Assembly (NCBI GenBank): GCA_028292505.1 | Contig: JAQGMF010000015.1 | Location: 40,144 to 104,143 of the forward strand | DNA length: 64,000 bases | Direction of reading: 5' to 3' | DNA from: Rhodocyclales bacterium | Lineage (GTDB): Bacteria > Pseudomonadota > Gammaproteobacteria > Burkholderiales > Rhodocyclaceae | Shown here: piece after piece, positions 54,646 through 64,000 of the stretch | How the letters are laid out: each line of letters starts with the position of its first letter | How positions within the stretch are numbered: position 1 is the stretch's first letter | Translations under genes and position numbers: made by a program | The notes under the pieces: model-generated | The model's database searches: none | What the model saw: only the letters and a program-made list of their open reading frames with translations | What the model was told of the DNA's origin: nothing

Positions 54646-56772
54646 ATGGACGCTGCAACAATCCCCACTTCGCTCGACGCTTGGCCGCGCTACCGCCCCG
54701 ATCTCAAGCCTGCTCCTTTTCTGCCCATGTCGCGTGCGGAGATGGACGTGCTGCGCTGGGACGCGTGCGACATCATCGTCATCACGGGTGATGCATACCT
54801 CGATCATCCCAGCTTCGGCATGGCGCTGATCGGCCGGATGCTCGAAGCGCAGGGCTTTCGCGTCGGCATCATCAGCCAGCCCGATTGGCTCTCGGCCGAG
54901 CCATTCCGTGCGCTCGGCAAACCGCGCCTGTTCTACGGCATCACCGCCGGCAACATGGATTCCATGATCAACCGCTACACGGCGGACAAGAAGCCACGTT
55001 CGGATGACGCCTACACACCGCACGCGGCTCCCGCCAAGCGCCCGGATCGTGCCGTCACGGTGTACGCGCAGCGCGCACGCGAAGCCTACCCTAATGCCAA
55101 CATCATTATCGGTAGTATCGAAGCCAGCCTGCGGCGCATCGCGCACTACGATCATTGGAGCGAGAAAGTACGCCGCTCAGTGTTGCCCGATTCGAAAGCC
55201 GATCTGCTGATTTTCGGCAATGCCGAACGCGCCGTCGTCGAACTCGCGCATCGCCTCGCAGCAGGTGAGCCTATCGAAAGCATCCGCGATCTGCGCGGCA
55301 CAGCTTTCATGGTCAAGCGTGGCTGGCGACCCGCTGATGACTGGCAGGAAGTCGATTCGCTGAATCTCGATCGCCCCGGTCGCATCGATCCGCTGCCCGA
55401 TCCGTATGCAATGGAACCCCAGCAGACGGCGACCGCGCCGAATGCCGACGGCTCGGCGCCGATCCAGATCGTGCCTGCTGCAGCGCGCGTCGCTACGCGC
55501 AAGGCGCAACGCGCGAAGACCGTCGTGCGCCTGCAGTCCTACGAAGCGATCAAGGATGACAAGGTGCTCTACGCGCACAACTCGCGCGTCTTCCATCTCG
55601 AATCCAATCCCGGCAACGCACGTGCGTTGGTGCAGGCTCATGGCGAGCGCGACGTGTGGCTCAACCCGCCGCCGATTCCGTTGACGACCGAAGAGATGGA
55701 TTTCGTATTCGATCGCCCATATGCGCGCGCGCCGCATCCGAGCTACGGCAAGGCGCATATCCCTGCCTGGGAGATGATCCGCTTCTCAATCAACATCATG
55801 CGCGGCTGCTTCGGCGGCTGCACCTTCTGCTCCATCACCGAGCACGAAGGCCGCATCATCCAGAGTCGCTCCGAGGGCTCGATCCTGCGCGAGATCGAAG
55901 ACATCCGCGACAAGGTACCGGAATTCAAAGGGCATATTTCAGATCTCGGTGGCCCGACCGCGAACATGTATCGCATGGCGTGCAAAAGCAAGACTATCGA
56001 GGAGTCGTGCAGGCGTTTGTCATGCGTCTATCCCGGCATCTGCGAGAACCTCAACACCGATCACACCTCGTTGATCCAGCTTTACCGCAAGGCACGCGCA
56101 TTGCCTGGCGTAAAGAAAATCACCATCGGCTCGGGCCTGCGTTACGACCTAGCCGTGCGCTCGCCCGAGTACGTCAAGGAGCTCGTCACGCATCATGTCA
56201 GCGGCTTGCTGAAGATCGCACCCGAGCACACCGAAGAAGGCCCGCTGGCGAAGATGATGAAGCCCGGCATCGGCAGCTATGACCGCTTCAAGCAGCTCTT
56301 CGACAAGTACTCGAAGGAAGCAGGCAAGAAGCAGTACCTCGTGCCCTACTTCATCGCTGCGCACCCCGGCACCACCGACGAGGACATGCTCAATCTCGCC
56401 ATCTGGCTGAAGAAAAACGACTTCCGCCCGGACCAGGTGCAGACCTTCACGCCAACACCGCTGGCGATGGCGACGACCATGTACCACACGCGCAAGAATC
56501 CACTGCGCAAGGTCACGGCCGATTCGGAAGAAGTCATCACGCCGCGCAGCGCGGCGCAACGCAAATTGCATAAAGCGCTACTGCGTTATCACGACCCGGC
56601 GGGCCACGACATCATTCGCGAATATTTGCGCGAAATCGGTCGCATGGATTTGATCGGCAACAGCCCGCAACACCTCATTCCGCGTGAGCCGCCGGCACAT
56701 ACCCGGCGCGAGGCCAAGCCGAACAAGCGACCAAAACTGCATCCGCAAAGTCCGATTACGAAAAGACATTGA
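54646..56772 (+). CDS. YgiQ-family radical SAM protein
   Basis: 708 residues from ATG 54646 ([13 protein letters not shown]); an in-frame TTG lies nine bases upstream. An N-terminal domain ([34 protein letters not shown]) is typical of YgiQ. The radical SAM cluster motif is [10 protein letters not shown] (Cys388, Cys392, Cys395). Glycine-rich and C-terminal segments follow, with a basic tail ([12 protein letters not shown]). The function is unknown. Its stop is followed after one base by the LOG gene, so they are co-transcribed. Confidence 0.93.
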   Translation: MDAATIPTSLDAWPRYRPDLKPAPFLPMSRAEMDVLRWDACDIIVITGDAYLDHPSFGMALIGRMLEAQGFRVGIISQPDWLSAEPFRALGKPRLFYGITAGNMDSMINRYTADKKPRSDDAYTPHAAPAKRPDRAVTVYAQRAREAYPNANIIIGSIEASLRRIAHYDHWSEKVRRSVLPDSKADLLIFGNAERAVVELAHRLAAGEPIESIRDLRGTAFMVKRGWRPADDWQEVDSLNLDRPGRIDPLPDPYAMEPQQTATAPNADGSAPIQIVPAAARVATRKAQRAKTVVRLQSYEAIKDDKVLYAHNSRVFHLESNPGNARALVQAHGERDVWLNPPPIPLTTEEMDFVFDRPYARAPHPSYGKAHIPAWEMIRFSINIMRGCFGGCTFCSITEHEGRIIQSRSEGSILREIEDIRDKVPEFKGHISDLGGPTANMYRMACKSKTIEESCRRLSCVYPGICENLNTDHTSLIQLYRKARALPGVKKITIGSGLRYDLAVRSPEYVKELVTHHVSGLLKIAPEHTEEGPLAKMMKPGIGSYDRFKQLFDKYSKEAGKKQYLVPYFIAAHPGTTDEDMLNLAIWLKKNDFRPDQVQTFTPTPLAMATTMYHTRKNPLRKVTADSEEVITPRSAAQRKLHKALLRYHDPAGHDIIREYLREIGRMDLIGNSPQHLIPREPPAHTRREAKPNKRPKLHPQSPITKRH

Positions 56773-56773
56773 C

Positions 56774-57355
56774 ATGCAGTCCATCTGTGTTTTCTGCGGC
56801 GCCTCTGCCGGCCACAATCCGGTCTATCGCGATGCCGCCGCCAACCTCGGCAAACTTATCGCAGAGCAAGGCCTAGAGCTTGTGTGGGGTGGCGGTCATG
56901 TCGGCCTGATGGGCATCGTCGCCGATGCTGCGATTGTTGCGGGCGGTCACGTATATGGCGTGATTCCACGCTTCATGGTGGCGCGCGAACTGGCCTATCC
57001 GGCCGATCCCGCCGGCCACACGCAGATCGTCCTCGTCGACGACATGCATACGCGCAAAGCAGCAATGGCCGCGCGCGCTGATGCGTTCGTGGCGCTACCC
57101 GGCGGCTTTGGCACCCTGGATGAATTCTTCGAAATTCTCACCTGGGCGCAACTTGGGCTGCATGACAAACCGATAGGCTTGCTCAACGTCAACGGCTTTT
57201 TCGATCCGCTGACGACAATGGTGGAACACATGCGCAATGAAGGCTTCGTCAAGCCGCAACACAGCGCTCTGATCACACAGGCAGACACGGCCGAAACACT
57301 GCTCGCAGCGCTGACTGCAAGCTCGAAAGCACGCTCACCCATGCGTAACGCCTGA
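56774..57355 (+). CDS. LOG-family nucleoside 5'-monophosphate phosphoribohydrolase
   Basis: 193 residues from ATG 56774. GGGHVGLMG and the catalytic PGGFGTLDEFFE motif (PGGxGTxxE) are present. In plants and bacteria such enzymes release cytokinin bases; in most bacteria a nucleotide-clearing role is assumed. It is the middle gene of the ygiQ-LOG-AEC operon. Confidence 0.92.
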   Translation: MQSICVFCGASAGHNPVYRDAAANLGKLIAEQGLELVWGGGHVGLMGIVADAAIVAGGHVYGVIPRFMVARELAYPADPAGHTQIVLVDDMHTRKAAMAARADAFVALPGGFGTLDEFFEILTWAQLGLHDKPIGLLNVNGFFDPLTTMVEHMRNEGFVKPQHSALITQADTAETLLAALTASSKARSPMRNA

Positions 57356-58299
57356 TGCTCGAATTGTTGCAACGTGCTGAGCTGGCGCTGCCGCTCTTCG
57401 TCCTGATCGCCATCGGTTACTTGCTGATGCGCGCTTTCAAGTGGCCGAAAGAAGTCTCTGACGCACTGACTCGTTTCGTCTTTTCGGTGGCTTTGCCTGC
57501 CCTGCTCTTCAGCATGATGAGCGACTTGTCGCAACTGCCACCGGTGGACGCGCGTCTGCTGATCGCATTCTTCGGCAGTTGCCTCGTCGTCTTCGCCATC
57601 GGCAGACTGGTCGCCGCGAAATTCTTCCGACTCGATGGCGTTTCCGGCTCAGTCTTCGCGCTCGGCGGCGTGTTTTCCAACAACGCCATGCTGGGCATCC
57701 CGATGGCCAAGGTGCTGCTTGGGCCCGCCGCCCTGCCGTCGGTTGCGCTGGTACTCGTTTTCAACGCTTTGACGCTGTGGACCCTGGTCACAGTTTCGGT
57801 GGAATGGGCGCGTCACGGCAGTTTCTCGCTCGCCGGCTTTACCAAGACGGCGTGGAGCGTGATCACCAATCCCATCGTCGCGGCAATCGTGGCGGGAACG
57901 ATTTTCGGACTCAGTGGCATGCGCCTCCCGGTCATGTTCAAGGAACCGTTGGCAATGATCAGCCAGGCCGCCGCGCCCTTGTCGTTGATCGCGCTCGGCA
58001 TGGGCCTTGCTGAATTCGGTATACGCAGCGGCTGGCAGCAAAGTGTCGCCATCTGCGTGCTGAAGCTGGTGATACAGCCTCTAGTCATCTGGGCGATTGC
58101 CCGCGCGCTGCACCTGCCACTGCTGGAAACACAGGTCGTGGTGTTGCTCGGCTCCATCGCCGTAGGCGCCAATGTTTATCTGATGTCGCGGCATTTTCGA
58201 ACCATGGAAGGCCCGATTGCGGCGAGCCTGGTACTGTCGACCGCGCTGTCCGCTCTCAGTACGCCGCTGGCACTGACCCTGGTAGCGCTATCGGTTTGA
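57355..58299 (+). CDS. AEC family permease (auxin efflux carrier type)
   Basis: 314 residues and about ten TM helices. Family regions such as LPALLFSMMSDLSQLP near the start and the GGVFSNNAMLGIPMAKVLLG patch support it. Its ATG overlaps the LOG stop (TGATG). Members carry malonate, malate or other organic anions; the substrate here is unknown. Confidence 0.9.
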   Translation: MLELLQRAELALPLFVLIAIGYLLMRAFKWPKEVSDALTRFVFSVALPALLFSMMSDLSQLPPVDARLLIAFFGSCLVVFAIGRLVAAKFFRLDGVSGSVFALGGVFSNNAMLGIPMAKVLLGPAALPSVALVLVFNALTLWTLVTVSVEWARHGSFSLAGFTKTAWSVITNPIVAAIVAGTIFGLSGMRLPVMFKEPLAMISQAAAPLSLIALGMGLAEFGIRSGWQQSVAICVLKLVIQPLVIWAIARALHLPLLETQVVVLLGSIAVGANVYLMSRHFRTMEGPIAASLVLSTALSALSTPLALTLVALSV

Positions 58300-58430
58300 T
58301 AGCTTCCCTCAGGGATTGAATTTGGATAGGATTGCCCCACCCTAGGCTGTACTGCGCATCGTCGTGCGTCTGATTATTTATCCAGGAACGCGACTTTGCA
58401 TCACCAGTCAGCCATTATCTGCGAGGAATC

Positions 58431-58757
58431 ATGAGCGAAAACATCCTGCACGTCACCGACAGCAGTTTTGAGGCGTCGGTGCTTCAATCACAATCTCCCG
58501 TTCTGCTCGACTACTGGGCCGAATGGTGCGGGCCGTGTAAAGCCATTGCCCCGATCCTTGATGAGATCGCCAAGGAGTACGCCGGCAAGCTGGTCGTCGC
58601 CAAGCTCAACATCGACGAAAATTCGGACACGCCTGCCAAGTTTGGCGTGCGCGGCATTCCGACATTGATGCTGTTCAAGGACGGCAACGTCGTCGCCACC
58701 AAGGTCGGCGCACAGGCCAAGTCGCAGCTTTCTGCGTTTATCGACAGCAATCTTTGA
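58431..58757 (+). CDS. trxA: Thioredoxin
   Basis: 108 residues with the active site WAEWCGPCK (Cys33, Cys36) and the cis-Pro in [11 protein letters not shown] general disulfide reductant. It precedes rho, an arrangement widespread in betaproteobacteria. A perfect 13-bp hairpin follows (58766-58795). Confidence 0.97.
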   Translation: MSENILHVTDSSFEASVLQSQSPVLLDYWAEWCGPCKAIAPILDEIAKEYAGKLVVAKLNIDENSDTPAKFGVRGIPTLMLFKDGNVVATKVGAQAKSQLSAFIDSNL

Positions 58758-58765
58758 TACCCACG

Positions 58766-58795
58766 CTTCGCGCTGGTTACACAACCAGCGCGAAG
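58766..58795 (+). terminator. Hairpin after trxA
   Basis: CTTCGCGCTGGTT (58766-58778) and its complement (58783-58795) form a 13-bp stem with a 4-nt loop. No T-run follows, so it may be a processing or partial termination site between trxA and rho. Confidence 0.6.
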
Positions 58796-58811
58796 GAAGT
58801 GTTTACAACGA

Positions 58812-58840
58812 TTGACAGCACTGGGCTTTCGCGTTTAGAG
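58812..58840 (+). promoter_or_regulatory. Promoter of rho
   Basis: TTGACA (58812-58817), a 17-bp spacer and TTAGAG (58835-58840) give a good -35 and a moderate -10. A leader of about 180 nt would precede rho, comparable to the long leaders through which Rho is autoregulated in other bacteria. Confidence 0.6.
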
Positions 58841-59026
58841 TCCCGCTCAGTCCATCGGCTCCCTGCAATCTTCCGCTTCAGCGGCGCAGGTTTCGAGCCC
58901 AATCCCGCGAACTCATGACGATTACATGTGTCCGGGCGCACAAATCCAATTTCCAATAATTTCCCGCGATCAACCGGGCATACGCCCTCTCCTTAGCCTC
59001 CAGTCTCTTCATCCCCAGGGTTCTCC

Positions 59027-60286
<1,260 letters not shown>

Positions 60287-60307
60287 TTTCCAGACAACTG
60301 CCCGCAC

Positions 60308-60336
60308 TTGAGTATGAGCAGCTTTGCTGACATAAT
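60308..60336 (+). promoter_or_regulatory. Promoter of rpmE
   Basis: TTGAGT (60308-60313), 17 bp, then CATAAT (60331-60336): a close match to sigma-70 elements, 55 bp before the rpmE start. Confidence 0.65.
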
Positions 60337-60391
60337 CTTGGTCTTTGGTTTTTAGGGTGGTTACAACTTCCACCCGCTTGAGAGGAAAAAC

Positions 60392-60607
60392 ATGAAAGCC
60401 GACATCCATCCGAATTTCGCCGAAGTGCAGGTCACCTGCAGCTGCGGTAACACCTTCAAGACCAGCTCCACGCTTGGCAAACCGAACTACCACATCGAAG
60501 TGTGCTCGGAATGCCACCCGTTCTGGACCGGCAAGCAGAAGGTCATGGACACCGCAGGCCGCATCGAGCGCTTCCGCCAGAAGTACAACGGCGCCAAGAA
60601 CGCCTGA
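60392..60607 (+). CDS. rpmE: 50S ribosomal protein L31 (zinc-binding type)
   Basis: 71 residues, [20 protein letters not shown]. The zinc ligands are Cys16, Cys18, Cys38 and Cys41 (CSCG and CSECHPF), so this is the C+ form. GAGAGGAAAA gives the ribosome site. A strong terminator follows. Confidence 0.97.
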   Translation: MKADIHPNFAEVQVTCSCGNTFKTSSTLGKPNYHIEVCSECHPFWTGKQKVMDTAGRIERFRQKYNGAKNA

Positions 60608-60624
60608 TTGGCATCTGCGTCGTC

Positions 60625-60650
60625 AAAAGGCAGCTTCGGCTGCCTTTTTT
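60625..60650 (+). terminator. Intrinsic terminator after rpmE
   Basis: A stem of AAAAGGCAGC and GCTGCCTTTT with a TTCG tetraloop (60635-60638) ends in a run of six T. This is a textbook rho-independent terminator, 17 bp after the stop. Confidence 0.95.
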
Positions 60651-60755
60651 CGTGGACCAAATCTCGTCGCTCACCTGCCGGCAAGAATGGGGGATACTCT
60701 CGCGTCCTCTCCGCCGCTGCGAACGAACCCTAACCACCGTCCCCCAGAAAACTGA

Positions 60756-62402
60756 ATGTTCAAACGGCCTGTCATAGAGTTTACGACCACCCCGCCACAA
60801 ACCGTCGACATTCCCGGCTGGTCGCTGATTCTCCTCTTTCTCGCCTACATTCTTCCTGGAAATATCGGCCACGCTCCGTGGCGCGGTGACGATGTCTTGC
60901 ATATCGCCGCCGCCGCCAATATGGTGCGCAGCGGCGACTGGCTGGTGCCACGTATCGGCGGGTTGGCTTTTCTCGATTCGCCACCCCTGCATTACTGGCT
61001 GGGCGGCTTGACGGGGACGTTACTTGGCTGGCTGCTACCGCTCCATGATGCCATCCGGCTGGCCAGCGTCGCGGCTTTGGCGTTCGGCCTGTGGGCATTG
61101 CGCGAAGCCGCTGGCCGCCTTGTTCCTGCCAAGGATTGCAAGAACGGAACGCTTCTGATCGCGCTGAGTTCGATGGGCCTGCTGATCCATTCGCATGAAG
61201 CGCAACCCATGATCACGCTGTTCGCCTGTGTTGCCGGCAGCTTGTGGGGCCTGTCCATGCTCGACGGCAAGCCACGCCGCGGCCTGTTGATAGCCGGTGG
61301 CTTCGTCGGCGCAGCCTTTCTGGCGGGCGGCTTGCCAGGCCTGGTGCTGACACTGCCGGCATGCGTTGTCGCATTGCTCGCCGGCAAGGCGGAAACCCGC
61401 CCAAGCATTTGGCATATCCTGGCGGGTGTCGTGCTGGCCGTGGTGTTAATCGCGCTGTGGCCCGTCCTGTTAGCCTGGCGCAATCCGAATCTGCTGACGC
61501 AGTGGTGGCAACAGGAAGTATTCGATATTGCCCCTACGGTCAGTTGGCAGCGCCTCTCCGCCCTTTCCGGTTTGCTGAGCTGGTTTGCCTGGCCACTATG
61601 GCCGATTGCCGGATGGACACTATGGCAACGTCGTCGTCAGCTCGCCAGCCTGCCCTACGCCGTGCCGCTTGCCGCCTTGCTTTCGGCGCTATGGATCATC
61701 ATCACGACAGGCACCGTGCGGCCGGCGAATGTACTGCCGTTGCTTCCACCCCTGATTCTGCTTGCCGGGCCGGAAGTCAGCCGCCTGCGCAAAGGCGCGT
61801 CGAACTTGCTGGATTGGTTCGGCATTATGACATTTACATTGCTCGGCGCGTTCCTGTGGCTGTCGTGGACGGCACTTCATCTCGGCTGGCCGTTTGCGTT
61901 GGCGCGCAACGTATCGCGCCTGACGCCCGACTTCGCGCCCCACATCGGTTTGTGGGCCACTCCGATTGCGGCCCTGCTGTCGGTCGGATGGTTCATCGCG
62001 CTGCGTGTCCTGCCGCGCTTTCCTTTGCGCGGCGTGCTGCGCTGGGCACTGGGTGTGACCTTGGCCTGGGGGCTGGCAACGACTCTATGGCTGGACTGGT
62101 TCGACTACGACAAGAATTACGCACGCATCGTTGCACAGATTGCCGAGCAGGTGAATGGCAGCAAAAGCCCTTGCGTGATGGAAATCGGTGCGGGCGATGT
62201 GCAGCGGGCGGCATTGGATTATTTCAGCAGCATACGACTACAGCGCTTCAGCAAATCCAATACGCGGTGCGATCTGCTGCTCAGTTATCGGGCTGGCCGC
62301 AATGCGCTCGCTCAACCCGGTGAAGGCTGGACCTTGCAATGGAATCAGAGCAAGGGGCGCGGTCGTCTGCAGGAGCAGTTCGCGCTGTTCCGCCGAAATT
62401 AA
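60756..62402 (+). CDS. ArnT-like membrane glycosyltransferase (GT39/GT83 type)
   Basis: 548 residues with about twelve TM helices. The N-terminal periplasmic loop carries the conserved acidic pair Asp45-Asp46 in WRGDD, the position of the catalytic acidic residues of GT-C enzymes, then SGDWLVPRIGGLAFLDSPPLHYWLGGLTG as in ArnT/PMT-like proteins. The C-terminus is a short soluble domain (about 455-548). It likely moves a sugar from polyprenyl phosphate to an unknown acceptor. It is a stand-alone gene. Confidence 0.8.
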   Translation: MFKRPVIEFTTTPPQTVDIPGWSLILLFLAYILPGNIGHAPWRGDDVLHIAAAANMVRSGDWLVPRIGGLAFLDSPPLHYWLGGLTGTLLGWLLPLHDAIRLASVAALAFGLWALREAAGRLVPAKDCKNGTLLIALSSMGLLIHSHEAQPMITLFACVAGSLWGLSMLDGKPRRGLLIAGGFVGAAFLAGGLPGLVLTLPACVVALLAGKAETRPSIWHILAGVVLAVVLIALWPVLLAWRNPNLLTQWWQQEVFDIAPTVSWQRLSALSGLLSWFAWPLWPIAGWTLWQRRRQLASLPYAVPLAALLSALWIIITTGTVRPANVLPLLPPLILLAGPEVSRLRKGASNLLDWFGIMTFTLLGAFLWLSWTALHLGWPFALARNVSRLTPDFAPHIGLWATPIAALLSVGWFIALRVLPRFPLRGVLRWALGVTLAWGLATTLWLDWFDYDKNYARIVAQIAEQVNGSKSPCVMEIGAGDVQRAALDYFSSIRLQRFSKSNTRCDLLLSYRAGRNALAQPGEGWTLQWNQSKGRGRLQEQFALFRRN

Positions 62403-62449
62403 TTGGCGTTACGCCAAGATGCCAATGCCATAAGAGGCATCGCTCTGCT

Positions 62450-63352
62450 TCAGGCCGGAAACACACCGATCGAAAGATAGCGATCGCCACGATCGCAAAC
62501 GACAAAGACGATCACCGCGTTCTCCAGTTTCTGCGCCAGGAGCAACGCGACGCTCATCGCACCACCAGAAGAAATTCCCGCGAAAATGCCTTCTTCGCGC
62601 GCCAAGCGGCGCGTCATTTCTTCCGCGTCGGCCTGACCGACATTGAAGGTCTCGTCGACGCGCGAAGCATCGAATATGCCGGGGAGATATTCGGGGGGCC
62701 ACTTGCGAATACCGGGTATCTGCGCGCCATCCTCGGGCTGGCAACCGATGATGCGAATCGCAGGATTGCGCTCTTTGAGAAAGCGCGAGGTGCCCATGAT
62801 CGTCCCCGTCGTGCCCATGCTGCTGACGAAGTGCGTGATGCTGCCGCCGGTCTGTTCCCACAGTTCCGGGCCAGTCCCCTCGTAGTGCGCCAACGGATTA
62901 TCGGAATTGGCAAACTGGTCGAGGATGATGCCCTTGCCTTCGTCACGCATGCGCTCGGCGACATCCCGCGCCAGCTCCATGCCGCCCTGGCGTGGCGATA
63001 GAACGAGTTCGGCGCCAAAGGCGCGCATCGTCTGACGGCGTTCGACACTCTGGTTTTCCGGCATGACGAGGATCATGCGATAGCCGCGGATGGCTGCCGC
63101 CATCGCCAGGGCGATGCCAGTGTTGCCGCTGGTGGCTTCGATCAAGGTATCGCCGGGCTTGATGTCGCCGCGCCGCTCGGCGCGGACGATCATCGATAGG
63201 GCCGGACGATCCTTTACGGAGCCGGCAGGGTTGTTACCCTCCAGCTTGGCGAGCACGACATTATTGCGACGCGCCGCCTCATCACCGGGCAAGCGTTTCA
63301 GACGCACCAACGGCGTGCGGCCAACGTAATCTTCGAGGGTGGGGAATTCCAT
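62450..63352 (-). CDS. cysM: Cysteine synthase B
   Basis: 300 residues. The PLP Lys47 lies in GNNPAGSVKDRPAL and the phosphate-binding loop is EATSGNTGIALA. CysM makes cysteine from O-acetylserine and sulfide or thiosulfate. Its length and motif set match CysM rather than CysK. It is convergent with the glycosyltransferase gene. Confidence 0.93.
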   Translation of the reverse strand: MEFPTLEDYVGRTPLVRLKRLPGDEAARRNNVVLAKLEGNNPAGSVKDRPALSMIVRAERRGDIKPGDTLIEATSGNTGIALAMAAAIRGYRMILVMPENQSVERRQTMRAFGAELVLSPRQGGMELARDVAERMRDEGKGIILDQFANSDNPLAHYEGTGPELWEQTGGSITHFVSSMGTTGTIMGTSRFLKERNPAIRIIGCQPEDGAQIPGIRKWPPEYLPGIFDASRVDETFNVGQADAEEMTRRLAREEGIFAGISSGGAMSVALLLAQKLENAVIVFVVCDRGDRYLSIGVFPA

Positions 63353-63424
63353 GTGATCCGGCTCTCATGCATTTCAGACGCCATGATACCGGAGAGATGC
63401 GACGACACGCTTCGCCGAAAAACA

Positions 63425-63739
63425 TCAACGCTGCTGGATGCGATCGATGTGTCCCACCAGCGTTTCGGATTCTTCGCGCAGCAGCTGCAGTTGCCCCTGC
63501 ATGAGTTCGAGACGATCGGCCACCATGCCCATCATCTGCCGTACCGCTTTCATGGGCGCGCCCGCTTCGGCACGCGTGCCATCGATCAAACGCTGCAATT
63601 CTCGCAGTTCCTCGCGATGCGAGGAAGGGGCGGCTGCAATGAACGCGTTGATGGCTTCTTCCCGCGCCGCGAAGAATGCGGCGGGGTCGCGTAGGGCCAA
63701 CTGGCTCCAGTGATCGAAGTCGAAATTCGTGGTGGGCAC
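63425..63739 (-). CDS. DUF3135 family protein
   Basis: 104 residues. FDFDHWSQLALRDPAAFFAAREEAINAFIA matches the DUF3135 family of proteobacteria. The C-terminal half (about 55-104) is a predicted helix or coiled coil (VADRLELMQGQLQLLREESETL). Small cytosolic protein of unknown function. It lies 72 bp upstream of cysM on the same strand. Confidence 0.78.
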   Translation of the reverse strand: MPTTNFDFDHWSQLALRDPAAFFAAREEAINAFIAAAPSSHREELRELQRLIDGTRAEAGAPMKAVRQMMGMVADRLELMQGQLQLLREESETLVGHIDRIQQR

Positions 63740-63856
63740 GGTTGCTCCGGCTGCATCGGAATTACCTTGATGCTACGCGGTTAGTTCGTGCCGTTCAAGA
63801 AAACGACAGTCCGCATGGCAGCACAAGCTGCCCGAAAATATGCTTTAGACATGAAA

Positions 63857-63880
63857 AAACGGCAGCCGTGGCTGCCGTTT
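63857..63880 (-). terminator. Intrinsic terminator of the partial gene at the right edge
   Basis: A 10-bp stem (AAACGGCAGC 63857-63866, complement 63871-63880) with a CGTG loop is followed by a T-run on the minus strand (GTTTTTTCAT). It lies 16 bp after the stop of the partial gene at 63897. Confidence 0.85.
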
Positions 63881-63896
63881 GTCGGGCTTGCCAAAT

Positions 63897-64000
63897 TCAG
63901 GCCGCGATGCGCAGATGATTGTCTTCCAGCAGCAATTGCGCGCGTGTCACGGTGCGCTGCTCGCCCATGTTGGCAAGGAGTTCCTTCATGTCCAGGATCA
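63897..64000 (-). CDS. C-terminal fragment of an unidentified gene, cut by the window edge
   Basis: 34 codons end with the stop at 63897-63899. The visible C-terminus reads MKELLANMGEQRTVTRAQ then LLLEDNHLRIAA in the only frame consistent with the terminator. It is helical and charged. The product cannot be named because the N-terminal part lies outside the window. Confidence 0.5.
   Translation of the reverse strand, partial: ILDMKELLANMGEQRTVTRAQLLLEDNHLRIAA

Overview
The window is a compact stretch of a betaproteobacterial chromosome, most likely order Burkholderiales. The evidence is the moderately high GC, the cluster order gntR-sdhCDAB-sdhE-gltA-odhA-odhB-lpdA-zapE lying divergent to mdh-citE-like-acnB, the trxA-rho-rpmE order, and short dispersed palindromes typical of this group. 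An Oxalobacteraceae-like species is plausible, but the genus cannot be fixed from sequence reading alone. No rRNA, tRNA, insertion sequence, prophage or CRISPR array was recognised.

Layout. (1) 1-17.3 kb: a nearly complete TCA-cycle island. On the minus strand a GntR/HutC-type regulator is followed by succinate dehydrogenase, its flavinylation factor SdhE, citrate synthase, the three 2-oxoglutarate dehydrogenase components and the start of zapE. Divergently lie malate dehydrogenase, a CitE-like lyase and aconitase B. A perfect 12-bp palindrome between the two transcription units is a candidate operator. (2) 17.5-25.4 kb: a hypothetical protein, a Ser/Ala-repeat lipoprotein, a two-gene chromate transporter, an OmpA-like lipoprotein, a GGDEF-EAL enzyme, an AI-2E family permease and a 46-aa small ORF. 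(3) 25.5-33.6 kb: tRNA hydroxylase TrhO, a His-rich PadR/YqjI-like regulator with an MFS exporter, an RluA-type pseudouridine synthase, a lipoprotein with eight propeller-like repeats, CbpA-CbpM, and a Phd-VapC toxin-antitoxin pair. (4) 33.7-46.5 kb: ABC-F ATPase, esterase, MFS and flippase-like membrane proteins, a bifunctional penicillin-binding protein, a YejK nucleoid protein, several small membrane proteins and lipoproteins, an AlkA-like glycosylase and a FeeM-like acyltransferase. (5) 46.6-50 kb: a GlrK-QseG-GlrR envelope-stress two-component system with a sigma-54 activator. (6) 50-54.5 kb: a TRAP transporter (dctPQM) behind a perfect FNR/ANR box, then two small EF-hand proteins. (7) 54.6-64 kb: YgiQ radical SAM protein, LOG phosphoribohydrolase, AEC permease, thioredoxin, Rho, ribosomal protein L31, an ArnT/GT39-like membrane glycosyltransferase, cysteine synthase B and a DUF3135 protein.

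How the genes fit together. The first 17 kb forms one respiratory and central-carbon module that the adjacent GntR protein probably controls. The FNR box suggests that the TRAP carboxylate importer is induced when oxygen is limiting and feeds the same cycle. Most other genes are housekeeping or envelope functions. Intergenic space is rich in palindromic repeats of at least three families, and one of these is interrupted by another. No large novel defence or biosynthetic system is visible. The most interesting items are small: the FNR-driven TRAP operon, the His-rich PadR-MFS pair, the FeeM-like enzyme beside GlrKR, the CitE-like gene inside mdh-acnB, and the 46-aa proline-rich ORF.
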